Positions 46,518 through 55,137 of a stretch of 64,000 nt of DNA are shown in pieces. This DNA comes from Curtobacterium citreum. Its GTDB lineage: Bacteria > Actinomycetota > Actinomycetes > Actinomycetales > Microbacteriaceae. The stretch is taken from positions 1,798,001 through 1,862,000 of the forward strand of contig NZ_VFMQ01000001.1 of NCBI RefSeq assembly GCF_006715175.1, written 5' to 3'. Each line of letters opens with the position of its first letter. The first letter of the stretch is position 1. The position numbers were made by a program, and so were the translations under genes. The notes under the pieces were generated by a model. The model saw only the letters and a program-made list of their open reading frames with translations. It was not told where the DNA came from and did no database searches.

Positions 46518-47921
46518 ATGTCCTCCGTGTCCTCCGCGAGCAGCCTCGCGATCGACGGTCTCGTCAGCGGTCTCAAGACGACGGACCTCATCAACTCGCT
46601 GATGACCATCGAGCAGGTCCCGCAGACCCTGCTCAAGAACAAGCTCACCGACACGAACTCGTTCATCTCGTCGCTGCAGACGATCAACGGGCTCGTGCAG
46701 ACCCTGGCGTCGAAGGCGACGGACGCGGCGAAGCTCACCTCCCTCGACGTCTTCACCGCGAAGAGCTCCTCGACCGCGGCCACGGTCTCGACGCGAGACT
46801 CCGCCGCCGCTGGATCGCTGTCGTTCACCATCGGTGCGACGGCGACCGCACAGGTCGGCGTGACCGCGGCGATGTCCACGTGGGCGTCCGACGCCGAGCC
46901 GATCACGATCGTCGGGGCGGGCGGCAAGCAGACCAGCGTCACCCCGGCGTCCGGCTCGCTCGACGACGCCGTCAGCGCGATCAACGGTGCCGCCGCCGGG
47001 GTCACCGCGACGAAGGTCGCCGCCGGGACCGCGACCGACGGCACGCAGCTCTTCCGACTGCAGCTCACCGCGACGAAGACCGGCGCCGCCTCGGCGTTCC
47101 AGGTGTACCGCGGCACGGGTGACCAGGTGACCGCGGGGACCGCGACGAACGTCCTGACGCAGACCGGCGCCGCGGTGGTCACCGCCGCGAAGGACGCGAG
47201 CGTCACGCTGTGGGCCGGGACCGACGCCGCGCAGACCGTCACGAGCGCCACGAACACCTTCACCGACCTGCTCCCCGGCGTCGACGCCACGGTGTCGGCG
47301 CCCTCGAGCGACCCGGTCACCGTCACGATCGGCCAGGACACCTCGAAGGCCCAGGGCGTCGCGTCCGGACTGGTCGACGCGCTCAACGCGATCACCGCGT
47401 ACTACGGCACGAACACCGCCGTCACGAGCACCACGAGCCCGACCACCGGCACCACGTCGACCACCGCCGGCGTGCTCACCGGCGACGCCACCACCCGCGA
47501 CGTCGTGCAGCGGCTGACCTCGACGATGTCGACCCCCGTGAACGGGAAGTCGCCCTCGTCGATCGGCATCGTCATCACGAAGGACGGCGACTTCACCTTC
47601 GACGCCGCGGCGTTCCAGAAGGCCCTCGCCGACGACCCGGATGGCACGCAGGCCGTGCTGTCCGGCGTCGCCACGAACGTCGGTGCTGCCGCGACGGCCG
47701 CGTCCGACAAGTACACCGGGTCGATCACGACGTCGATCACCGGGCAGCAGTCCGTCGCCACGGACCTCAGCGCCCAGATCGACAGCTGGACCGACCGCCT
47801 GACGCAGCGTCGGGCCACCCTGCAGGCGCAGTACGCGGCGCTCGAGACGAGCCTGAGCAACCTGCAGTCCCAGTCCTCCTTCATCGCCAGCCACCTCGCG
47901 ACCCTGTCGTCGTCGAGCTGA
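46518..47921 (+). CDS. fliD: Flagellar filament cap protein FliD
   Basis: A 467-residue cap protein that guides flagellin polymerisation at the filament tip. The N-terminal LAIDGLVSGLKTTDLINSLMTIEQVPQTLLKNKLTD and the C-terminal coil (QIDSWTDRLTQRRATLQAQYAALETSLSNLQSQSSFI) match FliD; the centre is Thr/Ala-rich. The ATG has GGGAG about 7 nt upstream. fliS follows after 11 nt. Confidence 0.9.
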   Translation: MSSVSSASSLAIDGLVSGLKTTDLINSLMTIEQVPQTLLKNKLTDTNSFISSLQTINGLVQTLASKATDAAKLTSLDVFTAKSSSTAATVSTRDSAAAGSLSFTIGATATAQVGVTAAMSTWASDAEPITIVGAGGKQTSVTPASGSLDDAVSAINGAAAGVTATKVAAGTATDGTQLFRLQLTATKTGAASAFQVYRGTGDQVTAGTATNVLTQTGAAVVTAAKDASVTLWAGTDAAQTVTSATNTFTDLLPGVDATVSAPSSDPVTVTIGQDTSKAQGVASGLVDALNAITAYYGTNTAVTSTTSPTTGTTSTTAGVLTGDATTRDVVQRLTSTMSTPVNGKSPSSIGIVITKDGDFTFDAAAFQKALADDPDGTQAVLSGVATNVGAAATAASDKYTGSITTSITGQQSVATDLSAQIDSWTDRLTQRRATLQAQYAALETSLSNLQSQSSFIASHLATLSSSS

Positions 47922-47932
47922 CGGGAGCCACC

Positions 47933-48409
47933 ATGAACGCCTTCGACCTGCAGTCCGCCGCCTTCCGCCAGGCCGCCCAGCCGCGGACGGTCACCGACCA
48001 GCGCCGGGCCCAGTACACGAACGAGGCCGTCCTCTCCGCGACGCCGGCGCAGCTCGTCACGATGCTGTACGACCGGCTGATGCTCGACCTGCACCGCGCC
48101 GAGGCCGCGCAGACCGGTGCCGACTGGGACGCCGCCCGCGAGCAGCTCCTGCACGCGCAGGCGATCGTCGGCGAGCTGTCGTCGACGCTGCGCATCGACG
48201 TGTGGGACGGCGGCGAGGGCCTGCTCGCGATCTACAACTACGCGTCGACCTCGCTCATCACCGCGAACGTGCACCGCGACGTGCAGGCCACCCGCGACTG
48301 CATCCGGATCCTCGAGCCGCTCCGGCAGTCGTGGCACGAGGCCGCCGCCGCCCTGCCCGCGACCCGTCCGCTGCCGGGTGCGACCGGGGGAGCGCTCGGT
48401 GTCGCCTGA
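47933..48409 (+). CDS. fliS: Flagellin-specific chaperone FliS
   Basis: A 158-residue helical chaperone that binds the flagellin C-terminus before export. Characteristic are YTNEAVLSATPAQLVTMLYDRLMLDLHRAE, LLHAQAIVGELSSTLR, and LLAIYNYASTSLITANVHRD. The first 30 residues are a longer tail than in Bacillus. The ATG has GGGAG 6 nt upstream. Confidence 0.9.
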   Translation: MNAFDLQSAAFRQAAQPRTVTDQRRAQYTNEAVLSATPAQLVTMLYDRLMLDLHRAEAAQTGADWDAAREQLLHAQAIVGELSSTLRIDVWDGGEGLLAIYNYASTSLITANVHRDVQATRDCIRILEPLRQSWHEAAAALPATRPLPGATGGALGVA

Positions 48410-48716
48410 GCCGAGCGGCGAGGGTGACCCCGACCTCGGGCCCGGCGCCGACCTCGCGGCGTGGGGTGCGGTGCTCGACGCGCTCGAACGCGACCTGACC
48501 GTGGCGGGCGGCCCCGCGTGGTCGGAGCCGACCGGGCTGGGACCGGTGCCGCGGGAGCTGGTGGGGCGTGCCTCCCGGCTGTTGGCGGCGCAGCGCGACC
48601 GGACGGCGACGCTCGAAGCGGAGCGGCGACAGGTGCTGGAGCACCTCGGAGCGCTCCGCGCGGTCTCGGCGACGCGGGAGCCGCGCGGGTCGGTGTACCT
48701 CGACGCGTCCGCCTGA
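48399..48716 (+). CDS. Small hypothetical protein after fliS (FliT-like position)
   Basis: A 105-residue protein in the slot where fliT is often found. It overlaps the fliS end by 11 nt and starts with GTG preceded by GGGGGAG. The N-terminus is acidic and Gly/Pro-rich; residues 20-95 could form two to three helices (WGAVLDALERDLTV, LVGRASRLLAAQRDRTATLEAERRQVLEHLGAL). The family is not recognised; a flagellar chaperone role is inferred from position only. Confidence 0.6.
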   Translation: MSPEPSGEGDPDLGPGADLAAWGAVLDALERDLTVAGGPAWSEPTGLGPVPRELVGRASRLLAAQRDRTATLEAERRQVLEHLGALRAVSATREPRGSVYLDASA

Positions 48717-48899
48717 CGCGGGTCGGGCCGCCACCCACCCACGCCCGCCACCCCCGTTCGGGGCGACGACTAACGAGCCGGGGCGGCACGCCGACAGCGG
48801 TCGTCGAGCACGGATCGCTCACCAGTTCGGCCACGGATCGGCCACCCGCCAACCGGCGACGTCCCTCGGGACGCCGCTGCCGAAGGGGACGGTCGACCA
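48717..48899 (+). promoter_or_regulatory. flgB operon control region
   Basis: A 183-bp gap without a gene. It holds TAACGAGCCGG at 48771-48781, similar to the element before hag, and two copies of CACGGATCG about 22 nt apart (48809 and 48831). These contain the same ACGGA core as the fliA and hag leaders. Confidence 0.4.
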
Positions 48900-49244
48900 G
48901 TGTTCGATTCCGTGACGAGCGCCGCGCTGCAGAGCGCGCTCGACGGCCTGTCGCTCCGACAGCGCACCATCGCGAACAACATCGCGAACATCAACACGCC
49001 GAACTACCACGCCGAGAAGGTGCAGTTCGAGGACGCGCTCGCGCAGTCGATCGTGCACGGCGACGGTCACACCGCGGCGACGACGGCGCGGAGCCTCGAG
49101 CCGACGAACACCAACGGCAACAACGTCAACCTCGACCAGGAGACGCTCTCCAACGTCGACACCGTGCTGCGGTACCAGTTCGCCACGCAGGCGATGAACA
49201 GCGAACTGACGAGCGTGCGCGCGGCGATGCGGACGAGCTCGTGA
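48900..49244 (+). CDS. flgB: Flagellar basal-body rod protein FlgB
   Basis: A 114-residue proximal rod protein with the rod signature ALQSALDGLSLRQRTIANNIANINTPNYHAEKVQFEDAL and the C-terminal helix VLRYQFATQAMNSELTSVRAAM. The start is GTG at 48900. It opens a tightly packed operon running to flgE, and its stop overlaps the flgC start (GTGA). Confidence 0.92.
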   Translation: MFDSVTSAALQSALDGLSLRQRTIANNIANINTPNYHAEKVQFEDALAQSIVHGDGHTAATTARSLEPTNTNGNNVNLDQETLSNVDTVLRYQFATQAMNSELTSVRAAMRTSS

Positions 49245-49636
49245 CGACCTTCGACGCGATCGGCATCGCGAGCACCGGCCTCACCGTGCACCGGAAGTGG
49301 CTCGACGCGATCTCGGACAACATCGCCAACGTCAACACCGTCCGCTCGATGGACGACTCCGCCTTCCAGGCCCGGTACGTCGAGGTGCAGGAGGGTGCGG
49401 GGACCTCCGGCGCCTACGTCGAGGGCGCCGCGTTCGGCAGCGCCGCCGGCCGGGTCACCTACGACCCGGAGAACCCTCTCGCGAACGCGCAGGGCTACGT
49501 CCGGATGCCGGACATCGACCTCGGGACGCAGATGGCGGACCTCATCATGGCCCAGCGTGGCTACCAGGCGAACGCCGCGGTGGTCGACCGGGCGAAGACC
49601 GCCTACGAGGCGGCACTGCAGATCGGGAAGAACTGA
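49241..49636 (+). CDS. flgC: Flagellar basal-body rod protein FlgC
   Basis: A 131-residue rod protein with FDAIGIASTGLTVHRKWLDAISDNIANVNTVR, YVRMPDIDLGTQMADLIMAQRGYQANAAVVDRAK and a final coil. Start GTG overlapping flgB; stop overlapping fliE by one base (TGATG). Confidence 0.92.
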   Translation: MTTFDAIGIASTGLTVHRKWLDAISDNIANVNTVRSMDDSAFQARYVEVQEGAGTSGAYVEGAAFGSAAGRVTYDPENPLANAQGYVRMPDIDLGTQMADLIMAQRGYQANAAVVDRAKTAYEAALQIGKN

Positions 49637-49983
49637 TGCCCATCGACGCCGTGAACGGTGTTACCACGAACGCGATGACCCGCGCGTTCCCGAGCACGTC
49701 CGACGTGACCGGGACCGGCGGCCTCGGCGGCGCCGACGCCACGACCGGGGCGACCGGCGCCGGCGACGGCTTCGCCGGCAGCCTGACGAACGCCGTCGAC
49801 GGCCTGCAGCAGCTGCAGAGCACCTCGAAGACGCTCGCGCTCAAGGCCGTCACGGGCAACCTCGACGACATCCACGACGCGACCATCGCCGCCACGCGTG
49901 CGCAGGTGACGCTCGAGCTCGTCGCCGCCGTGCGGAACAAGGGCGTCGACGCGTTCAACGAGATCATGCGGATGCAGGCCTGA
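49636..49983 (+). CDS. fliE: Flagellar hook-basal body protein FliE
   Basis: A 115-residue protein joining the MS ring and rod. The variable N-terminal 45 residues are Thr/Gly-rich, and the conserved C-terminus ALKAVTGNLDDIHDATIAATRAQVTLELVAAVRNKGVDAFNEIMRM is typical. TGATG overlaps on both sides couple it to flgC and fliF. Confidence 0.9.
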   Translation: MPIDAVNGVTTNAMTRAFPSTSDVTGTGGLGGADATTGATGAGDGFAGSLTNAVDGLQQLQSTSKTLALKAVTGNLDDIHDATIAATRAQVTLELVAAVRNKGVDAFNEIMRMQA

Positions 49984-51644
49984 TGCCCGCCGCCGTCCAG
50001 GACACGTGGGCCCGGCTCGTCGCCTACGTCAAGGGGTTCTCCGCCGCGCAGCGGACCATCGCGATCATCGGCATCGCGGCGGTCGTGCTCGGTGGCATCG
50101 CGCTCGCGAGCTGGCTCGGGAAGGCGACCTACGCGCCGCTGTTCACCGGCCTCGCCGCGAAGGACGCGAGCTCGATCACCGACCAGCTGACCACCGACGG
50201 GGTGCCGTTCCAGCTCAGCGACGGCGGGGCGACGATCCTCGTGCCGCAGGCGCAGGTGTACTCGGAGCGGCTCAAGGCCGCGTCGAACGGGCTGCCGTCG
50301 TCGAACGAGGGCGGCTACTCGCTGCTCGACAAGATGGGCGTGACGAGCTCCGAGTTCCAGCAGGACGTCACCTACAAGCGCGCCATCGAGGGCGAGCTCG
50401 CGAAGACGATCTCGTCGATGGACGGCGTGCAGACCGCGACCGTGCAGCTCGCCATCCCGGAGAAGACCGTGTTCACGTCCGAGGAGAAGGACCCCACCGC
50501 GTCCGTCTTCGTCGCGACCGAGAACGGCAAGCAGCTCACCACCGAGCAGGTCCAGTCGATCGTGCACCTGACGAGCGCCGCCGTCGAGGGCATGCAGCCG
50601 ACCGACGTCTCCGTCGTCGACTCGAAGGGCCAGACCCTGTCGGCCGTCGGCACCGGCGCGACCGGCAGCGGGCAGGACCAGGCGGCGGACTACGACGCCA
50701 CCACGAGCAAGAAGATACAGGACCTGCTCGACACGACCCTCGGCGCCGGGAACGCGAGCGTCGTCGTCTCCGCGACGATGAACGAGCAGTCCGGCACCCG
50801 CACGTCCGAGAGCTTCGCCACCCCGACATCGGGGCCGGTCGCGCTCAACGAGTCGAGCACCAAGGAGCAGTACGGCGCGGGCGCCGCCGGGGCGGCGGGG
50901 GCGACCGGCGTCCTCGGCCCGGACAACGTCGCCGTCCCGAACGGCACGGCGGCGAACGGCACCGGCGGGTACACGAACGAGTCCGCGACGAAGAACAACG
51001 CCGTCGACCACACCACCGAGACGACCCAGATCCCGGCAGGGGGCGTGCAGCGGCAGACCATCTCCGTCGCGCTGAACTCCCGCGCGGACGCCGTGAAGAA
51101 CGCGAACCTGCAGAGCGTCAACGACCTCGTCGCCGCGGCGGCCGGGGTGGACAACGTCCGCGGCGACCAGGTCCGCGTCGCGGTGATGGACTTCGACCGC
51201 TCCGCCGCCCAGGACGCGCAGAAGGCGCTCGAGGCGCAGCAGCAGGCCGACCAGCAGGCGTCGATGTGGTCCGCGATCCGCACCGCCGGCATCGTCGTCG
51301 CCGTGCTCGCCGCCGCGATCGTCCTGGCGATCGTGCTCGCCCGCCGCGGCCGTCGCCAGGAGCGCGAGGCGGTCGACGTCGGCGAGCTCGACGCCTTCGC
51401 CGGCGAGACGTTCGAGCTGCCGCTCGCGCTCGACGACGCCGAGCGGACCGGCCTGTCCGCCGGGGACGCCCCGACGGTCGCGCTCCCGACCCTGCCGCAC
51501 GACGACGCCCCGACCGAGGTCCTCACGACCGACGAGATCAGCGCTGAGCGCCGCCGCCAGGACATCTCCGCCCTGGCCGAGCGCGATCCGAAGCGCACCG
51601 CCGAGCTCCTCCGCGGGCTCCTGGACGACCGGTCCCCGGTGTGA
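49983..51644 (+). CDS. fliF: Flagellar MS-ring protein FliF
   Basis: A 553-residue membrane ring protein. Two transmembrane helices bracket the periplasm-side domain: TIAIIGIAAVVLGGIALASWL (about 26-46) and GIVVAVLAAAIVLAIVLA (about 438-455). Ring-building motifs include LFTGLAAKDASSITDQLTTDGVPFQLSDGG and GELAKTISSMDGVQTATVQLAIPEKTVF. The C-terminal cytoplasmic tail (RRRQDISALAERDPKRTAELLRGLLDD) is the FliG-binding end. It overlaps fliG by GTGA. Confidence 0.94.
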   Translation: MPAAVQDTWARLVAYVKGFSAAQRTIAIIGIAAVVLGGIALASWLGKATYAPLFTGLAAKDASSITDQLTTDGVPFQLSDGGATILVPQAQVYSERLKAASNGLPSSNEGGYSLLDKMGVTSSEFQQDVTYKRAIEGELAKTISSMDGVQTATVQLAIPEKTVFTSEEKDPTASVFVATENGKQLTTEQVQSIVHLTSAAVEGMQPTDVSVVDSKGQTLSAVGTGATGSGQDQAADYDATTSKKIQDLLDTTLGAGNASVVVSATMNEQSGTRTSESFATPTSGPVALNESSTKEQYGAGAAGAAGATGVLGPDNVAVPNGTAANGTGGYTNESATKNNAVDHTTETTQIPAGGVQRQTISVALNSRADAVKNANLQSVNDLVAAAAGVDNVRGDQVRVAVMDFDRSAAQDAQKALEAQQQADQQASMWSAIRTAGIVVAVLAAAIVLAIVLARRGRRQEREAVDVGELDAFAGETFELPLALDDAERTGLSAGDAPTVALPTLPHDDAPTEVLTTDEISAERRRQDISALAERDPKRTAELLRGLLDDRSPV

Positions 51645-52723
51645 GCGGCGTCGTGCCGGTCGCCGCTGGGAGTGCCGCCGCCGGGAACACCCCGGCGGGC
51701 GGCGGGACCGCCGCCGAGCGTCCCCTCACCGGCGCGCAGAAGGTCGCCCTCATCCTCATGCAGATGGAGACCGAGCGCGCCGCCGAGGTGATGAAGCAGT
51801 TCACCGAGCTCGAGGCCGAGGAGATCTCGGCCGAGATCGTCCGGATGCGCCGCGTCGACGACACCGTGGTCGACCGGACGATGAGCGAGTTCCACCGGAT
51901 GACCCAGCGCGGCCACGTGCAGAAGCGCGGCGGCAAGGACGCGGCGCTCGGGCTGCTCGAGGCGTCCTTCGGCTCCGAGCGCGCCGCCGGCGTGATGGAC
52001 CGCCTGGCGTCGAACCTGGCCGGGCAGTCGTTCGAGTTCCTCGACGACGCCGAGCCCGGGCAGGTCGTCAGCCTGCTCGAGGGCGAGCTCCCGCAGACGA
52101 TCGCCCTCGTGCTCGCGCACCTCAAGCCCGCGCAGGCGAGTGCCGTCCTGGCCGGGGTCGACGAGCGCGTGCGGACCGACGTCGCCCAGGCCTTCGCCAC
52201 GATGGGCAGCGCCACGCCCGAGGCGGTCGGCATCGTCGCCGGGGTGCTCCGGCAGCGCGCCGGTGCCGTCGTCTCCCCGCGCGAGAGCGTCGAGGTCGTC
52301 GGCGGCATCGCCCCGCTCGTCGACATCATCAACCGCTCGGACGTCGCCACCGAGAAGGCCGTGCTCGAGGGGCTCGAGGCGCGTGACCCGGAGCTCGCCG
52401 AGGACATCCGCTCCCGCATGCTGACCTTCACCGACATCGTGAAGCTCGAGTCCCGGGACATCCAGCAGGTGCTCCGCGGCATCGACTCGAAGCTCCTTGC
52501 GACCGCCATGAAGGGCGCTCCGGGCCCGGTCGTCGAGACCATCCGTGCGAACGTCTCCGAGCGCAACCGCCAGCTCCTCGACGACGAACTGCAGTCGATG
52601 GGGCCGGTCCGCGTGTCCCAGGTCGAGGAGGCGCGCGCCGAGGTCGTCCGCTCCGTGCGCGAGCTCGAGGCGCAGGGCGTCATCACCGTGCACCGCACCG
52701 AGGAGGACGAGCTCGTTGACTGA
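51641..52723 (+). CDS. fliG: Flagellar motor switch protein FliG
   Basis: A 360-residue C-ring protein that interacts with FliF, FliM and the stator. The three armadillo-like domains are visible, with LTGAQKVALILMQMETERAAEVMKQF at the start, the EHPQT-equivalent GELPQTIALVLAHLKPAQA, and the C-terminal torque helix region IQQVLRGIDSKLLATAMKGAPGPVVETIRANVSERNRQLL. The first 25 residues are an Ala/Gly-rich extension. Start GTG overlapping fliF. Confidence 0.94.
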   Translation: MSGVVPVAAGSAAAGNTPAGGGTAAERPLTGAQKVALILMQMETERAAEVMKQFTELEAEEISAEIVRMRRVDDTVVDRTMSEFHRMTQRGHVQKRGGKDAALGLLEASFGSERAAGVMDRLASNLAGQSFEFLDDAEPGQVVSLLEGELPQTIALVLAHLKPAQASAVLAGVDERVRTDVAQAFATMGSATPEAVGIVAGVLRQRAGAVVSPRESVEVVGGIAPLVDIINRSDVATEKAVLEGLEARDPELAEDIRSRMLTFTDIVKLESRDIQQVLRGIDSKLLATAMKGAPGPVVETIRANVSERNRQLLDDELQSMGPVRVSQVEEARAEVVRSVRELEAQGVITVHRTEEDELVD

Positions 52724-53378
52724 CCCCGTCCTGCAGCGCGTCGCGTACCCGGTGCTCGACGGCACCGTCGCGCGGGACCGCGCCGCGGCCGCCGACGTCC
52801 GTGGGCACGCCGCCGGCTACGCGGCCGGGCTGCGCGCCGCCCAGGCGGAGACCGCGGCGCTGCACGCGCGCCTCGAGACCGAGCACGCCGCGCGCGTCGC
52901 GGCCCTGCAGGCGGAGACCGCCCGCCGGGTGCAGGTCCTCGACGCCGCCACGAACGCGCTCCTGGCACAGGTGGCGCCCGTCCTGGCGGACGCGGAGGAC
53001 TCGCTCGTCGACGCGGCCCTGGACCTGGCGGAGGCCGTCGTCGGGTACGCGGTGCGCGCCTCCCGGCAGACGGTCGGTGACCACACGGCGGCGGACGCCG
53101 ACGGGGCGGGAGCCGGCCTGGAGGACCGTGGCGCGGACGGTGCGGAGGCGACGGTCCGGCGGGCGCTCGCGCTGGTCGACCGCACGGTCGCCCTGGCGGT
53201 CCGGACCAGCCCCGCGGACGCGACGCGCGTCGCCGGACTCGACCTGCCGGTCCCGGTCGTCGCCGACCTGTCGCTCCGCGACGGGGACGCGGTCGTCGAC
53301 CTGCCGGACGGCCTGCTCGACGCCCGCCTGGACGCCGCGCTCGGTCGTGCCCGCGAGGCCCTGGAGGCGGCACGGTGA
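52716..53378 (+). CDS. fliH: Flagellar assembly protein FliH
   Basis: A 220-residue regulator of the export ATPase FliI. The N-terminal half is a long Ala/Glu/Arg coiled coil (HAAGYAAGLRAAQAETAALHARLETEHAARVAALQAE) and the C-terminal half resembles V-type ATPase subunit E. The TTG start (52716) gives LTDPVLQRVAYP, with AGGAGG 10 nt upstream, and overlaps the fliG stop by 8 nt. fliI overlaps its stop (GTGA). Assigned mostly by position and coil pattern. Confidence 0.82.
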   Translation: MTDPVLQRVAYPVLDGTVARDRAAAADVRGHAAGYAAGLRAAQAETAALHARLETEHAARVAALQAETARRVQVLDAATNALLAQVAPVLADAEDSLVDAALDLAEAVVGYAVRASRQTVGDHTAADADGAGAGLEDRGADGAEATVRRALALVDRTVALAVRTSPADATRVAGLDLPVPVVADLSLRDGDAVVDLPDGLLDARLDAALGRAREALEAAR

Positions 53379-54706
53379 CCGCGACGCTGCTCCGCCCCCG
53401 TGGCCTCGACGATGCCCGTGCGGCCGCGGGGCCGCAGCGCGTCGGCGTCGTGACGAGCGCCGTCGGACTCGGCCTGACCGTCGCGGGACTCGACGCGCGC
53501 ATCGGCGACGTCGTGACCGTCGGCGCGGACGGCGGACCGCAGACCGCGGTCGAAGTCGTCGCGACCGACAGCACCGGCGTGCGCTGCATGCCGCTCGGCC
53601 GGCTCACCGGCATCACGGCCGGCACCCCCGCACGGCCGACCGGGCGTCCGGTGCTCGTGCCGACCGGCGTCGGGCTGTTCGGCCGCGTGCTCGACGGGCT
53701 CGGCCGTCCGATCGACGGCCGCGGACGCCTGGACTCGGACGGCGCCGTCCCGATCGACCACCCGACGCCGGACGCCATGGCCCGCACGCGCATCCACGCG
53801 CCGATGCAGCTCGGCGTCCGCGTCCTGGACACCCTGACGACCGTCGGGCGCGGGCAGCGCATGGGCCTGTTCGCCGGGTCCGGTGTCGGCAAGTCGTCGC
53901 TGCTGTCGATGATCGCGCGCGGGAGCGACGCGGCCGTCAACGTCATCGCGCTCGTGGGGGAGCGCGGCCGCGAGGTGCGGGAGTTCCTCGAGGACGACCT
54001 CGGTCCGGAGGGCCTGGCGCGCTCGGTGGTCGTCGTGTCGACCTCGGACGAGCCGGCGCTCATGCGACTCCGTGCGGCCTTCGTCGCCACCCGGATCGCG
54101 GAGTCGTTCCGGGACGCCGGGGCCGACGTCGTGCTCATGATGGACTCGCTCACCCGCGTCGCGATGGCGCAGCGCGAGATCGGCCTGTCGGTCGGCGAAC
54201 CCCCGGCCACCCGGGGCTACCCGCCGTCGACGTTCTCGGTGCTCGCCGGACTGCTCGAACGCGCCGGGACGGACCGCGTCGGCAGCATCACCGGGCTCTA
54301 CACGGTCCTGGTCGACGGCGACGACCACAACGAGCCGATCGCGGACAGCGCGCGCAGCATCCTCGACGGGCACGTCGTGCTCGACCGGAAGCTCGCCGTG
54401 ACCGGGCACTTCCCGTCCGTCGACGCGCTCGGCTCGGTGTCGCGCGTGGCCTCGAAGGTCACGACGCCCGAGCAGCGTGCCGCGGCGACCGTCCTCCGGA
54501 AGGTGATGGCCGCCCGGCAGGGGGCGCAGGACCTGCTCGACGTCGGGGCGTACCAGCGCGGGACGAACCCGCTCGTCGACGCCGCGGTCGACCACCGCGG
54601 CGCGATCGAGGCGTTCCTGCAGCAGGGCATGGACGAGCGCGCCGACGCCGCGTCCTCGTGGCACGCGCTCGAGACGCTCGTCGCGCGGCTGGGGGTGACC
54701 GGCTGA
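53375..54706 (+). CDS. fliI: Flagellum-specific ATP synthase FliI
   Basis: A 443-residue ATPase of the flagellar type III export apparatus. Walker A is GLFAGSGVGKSSLL, Walker B is VVLMMDSLTRVAMAQREIGL, and GEPPATRGYPPSTFSVL is the catalytic/arginine region typical of FliI/YscN. The DDLGPEGL block after GERGREVREFL is also typical. Start GTG overlapping fliH; stop overlapping fliJ. Confidence 0.95.
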   Translation: MTATLLRPRGLDDARAAAGPQRVGVVTSAVGLGLTVAGLDARIGDVVTVGADGGPQTAVEVVATDSTGVRCMPLGRLTGITAGTPARPTGRPVLVPTGVGLFGRVLDGLGRPIDGRGRLDSDGAVPIDHPTPDAMARTRIHAPMQLGVRVLDTLTTVGRGQRMGLFAGSGVGKSSLLSMIARGSDAAVNVIALVGERGREVREFLEDDLGPEGLARSVVVVSTSDEPALMRLRAAFVATRIAESFRDAGADVVLMMDSLTRVAMAQREIGLSVGEPPATRGYPPSTFSVLAGLLERAGTDRVGSITGLYTVLVDGDDHNEPIADSARSILDGHVVLDRKLAVTGHFPSVDALGSVSRVASKVTTPEQRAAATVLRKVMAARQGAQDLLDVGAYQRGTNPLVDAAVDHRGAIEAFLQQGMDERADAASSWHALETLVARLGVTG

Positions 54707-55137
54707 TGGCGAAGCGCTTCCCCCTCGCCGGGCTGCTCCGGCTCCGGCACGCGCAGCAGGACCGCGCCGCCGCCGTGCTCGCCGCCGCGAACGACCGGGT
54801 GCGCGACGCCGCGGACGCCCGTATCGCCGCCCGGCGGAACCTGGCCGACAGCGAGGCGTCCCAGCCGATCACGGACGCGGCGACCCTCAGCGCGGTCGCC
54901 GCCGCCCGGGCGTCGACGCGCGGGATGCTCGAGGAGCTCGAGGCCGTCGCACGGTCCCGCCGCGAGGACGCCGACGCCGCGCAGGCCGAGCACACCGCTG
55001 CACGCCGGGCCGCGCTCGGGCTCGAGAAGCTCGAGGCGCAGCACGCGCGCCAGCAGGCGGCCGAGGAACTCCGGGCGGAACAGCACGCCCTCGACGAGAT
55101 CGCGGCTCGACGCCGCACGGAAGGTGGTGCCCGATGA
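54706..55137 (+). CDS. fliJ: Flagellar export protein FliJ-like
   Basis: A 143-residue protein, nearly all coiled coil and rich in Ala, Arg, Glu and Gln, starting MAKRFPLAGLLRLRHAQQDRAA, the FliJ pattern. FliJ sits in the FliI ring and links it to FlhA. TGATG and ATGA overlaps couple it to fliI and the NlpC/P60 gene. Assignment is by position and coil content. Confidence 0.82.
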   Translation: MAKRFPLAGLLRLRHAQQDRAAAVLAAANDRVRDAADARIAARRNLADSEASQPITDAATLSAVAAARASTRGMLEELEAVARSRREDADAAQAEHTAARRAALGLEKLEAQHARQQAAEELRAEQHALDEIAARRRTEGGAR

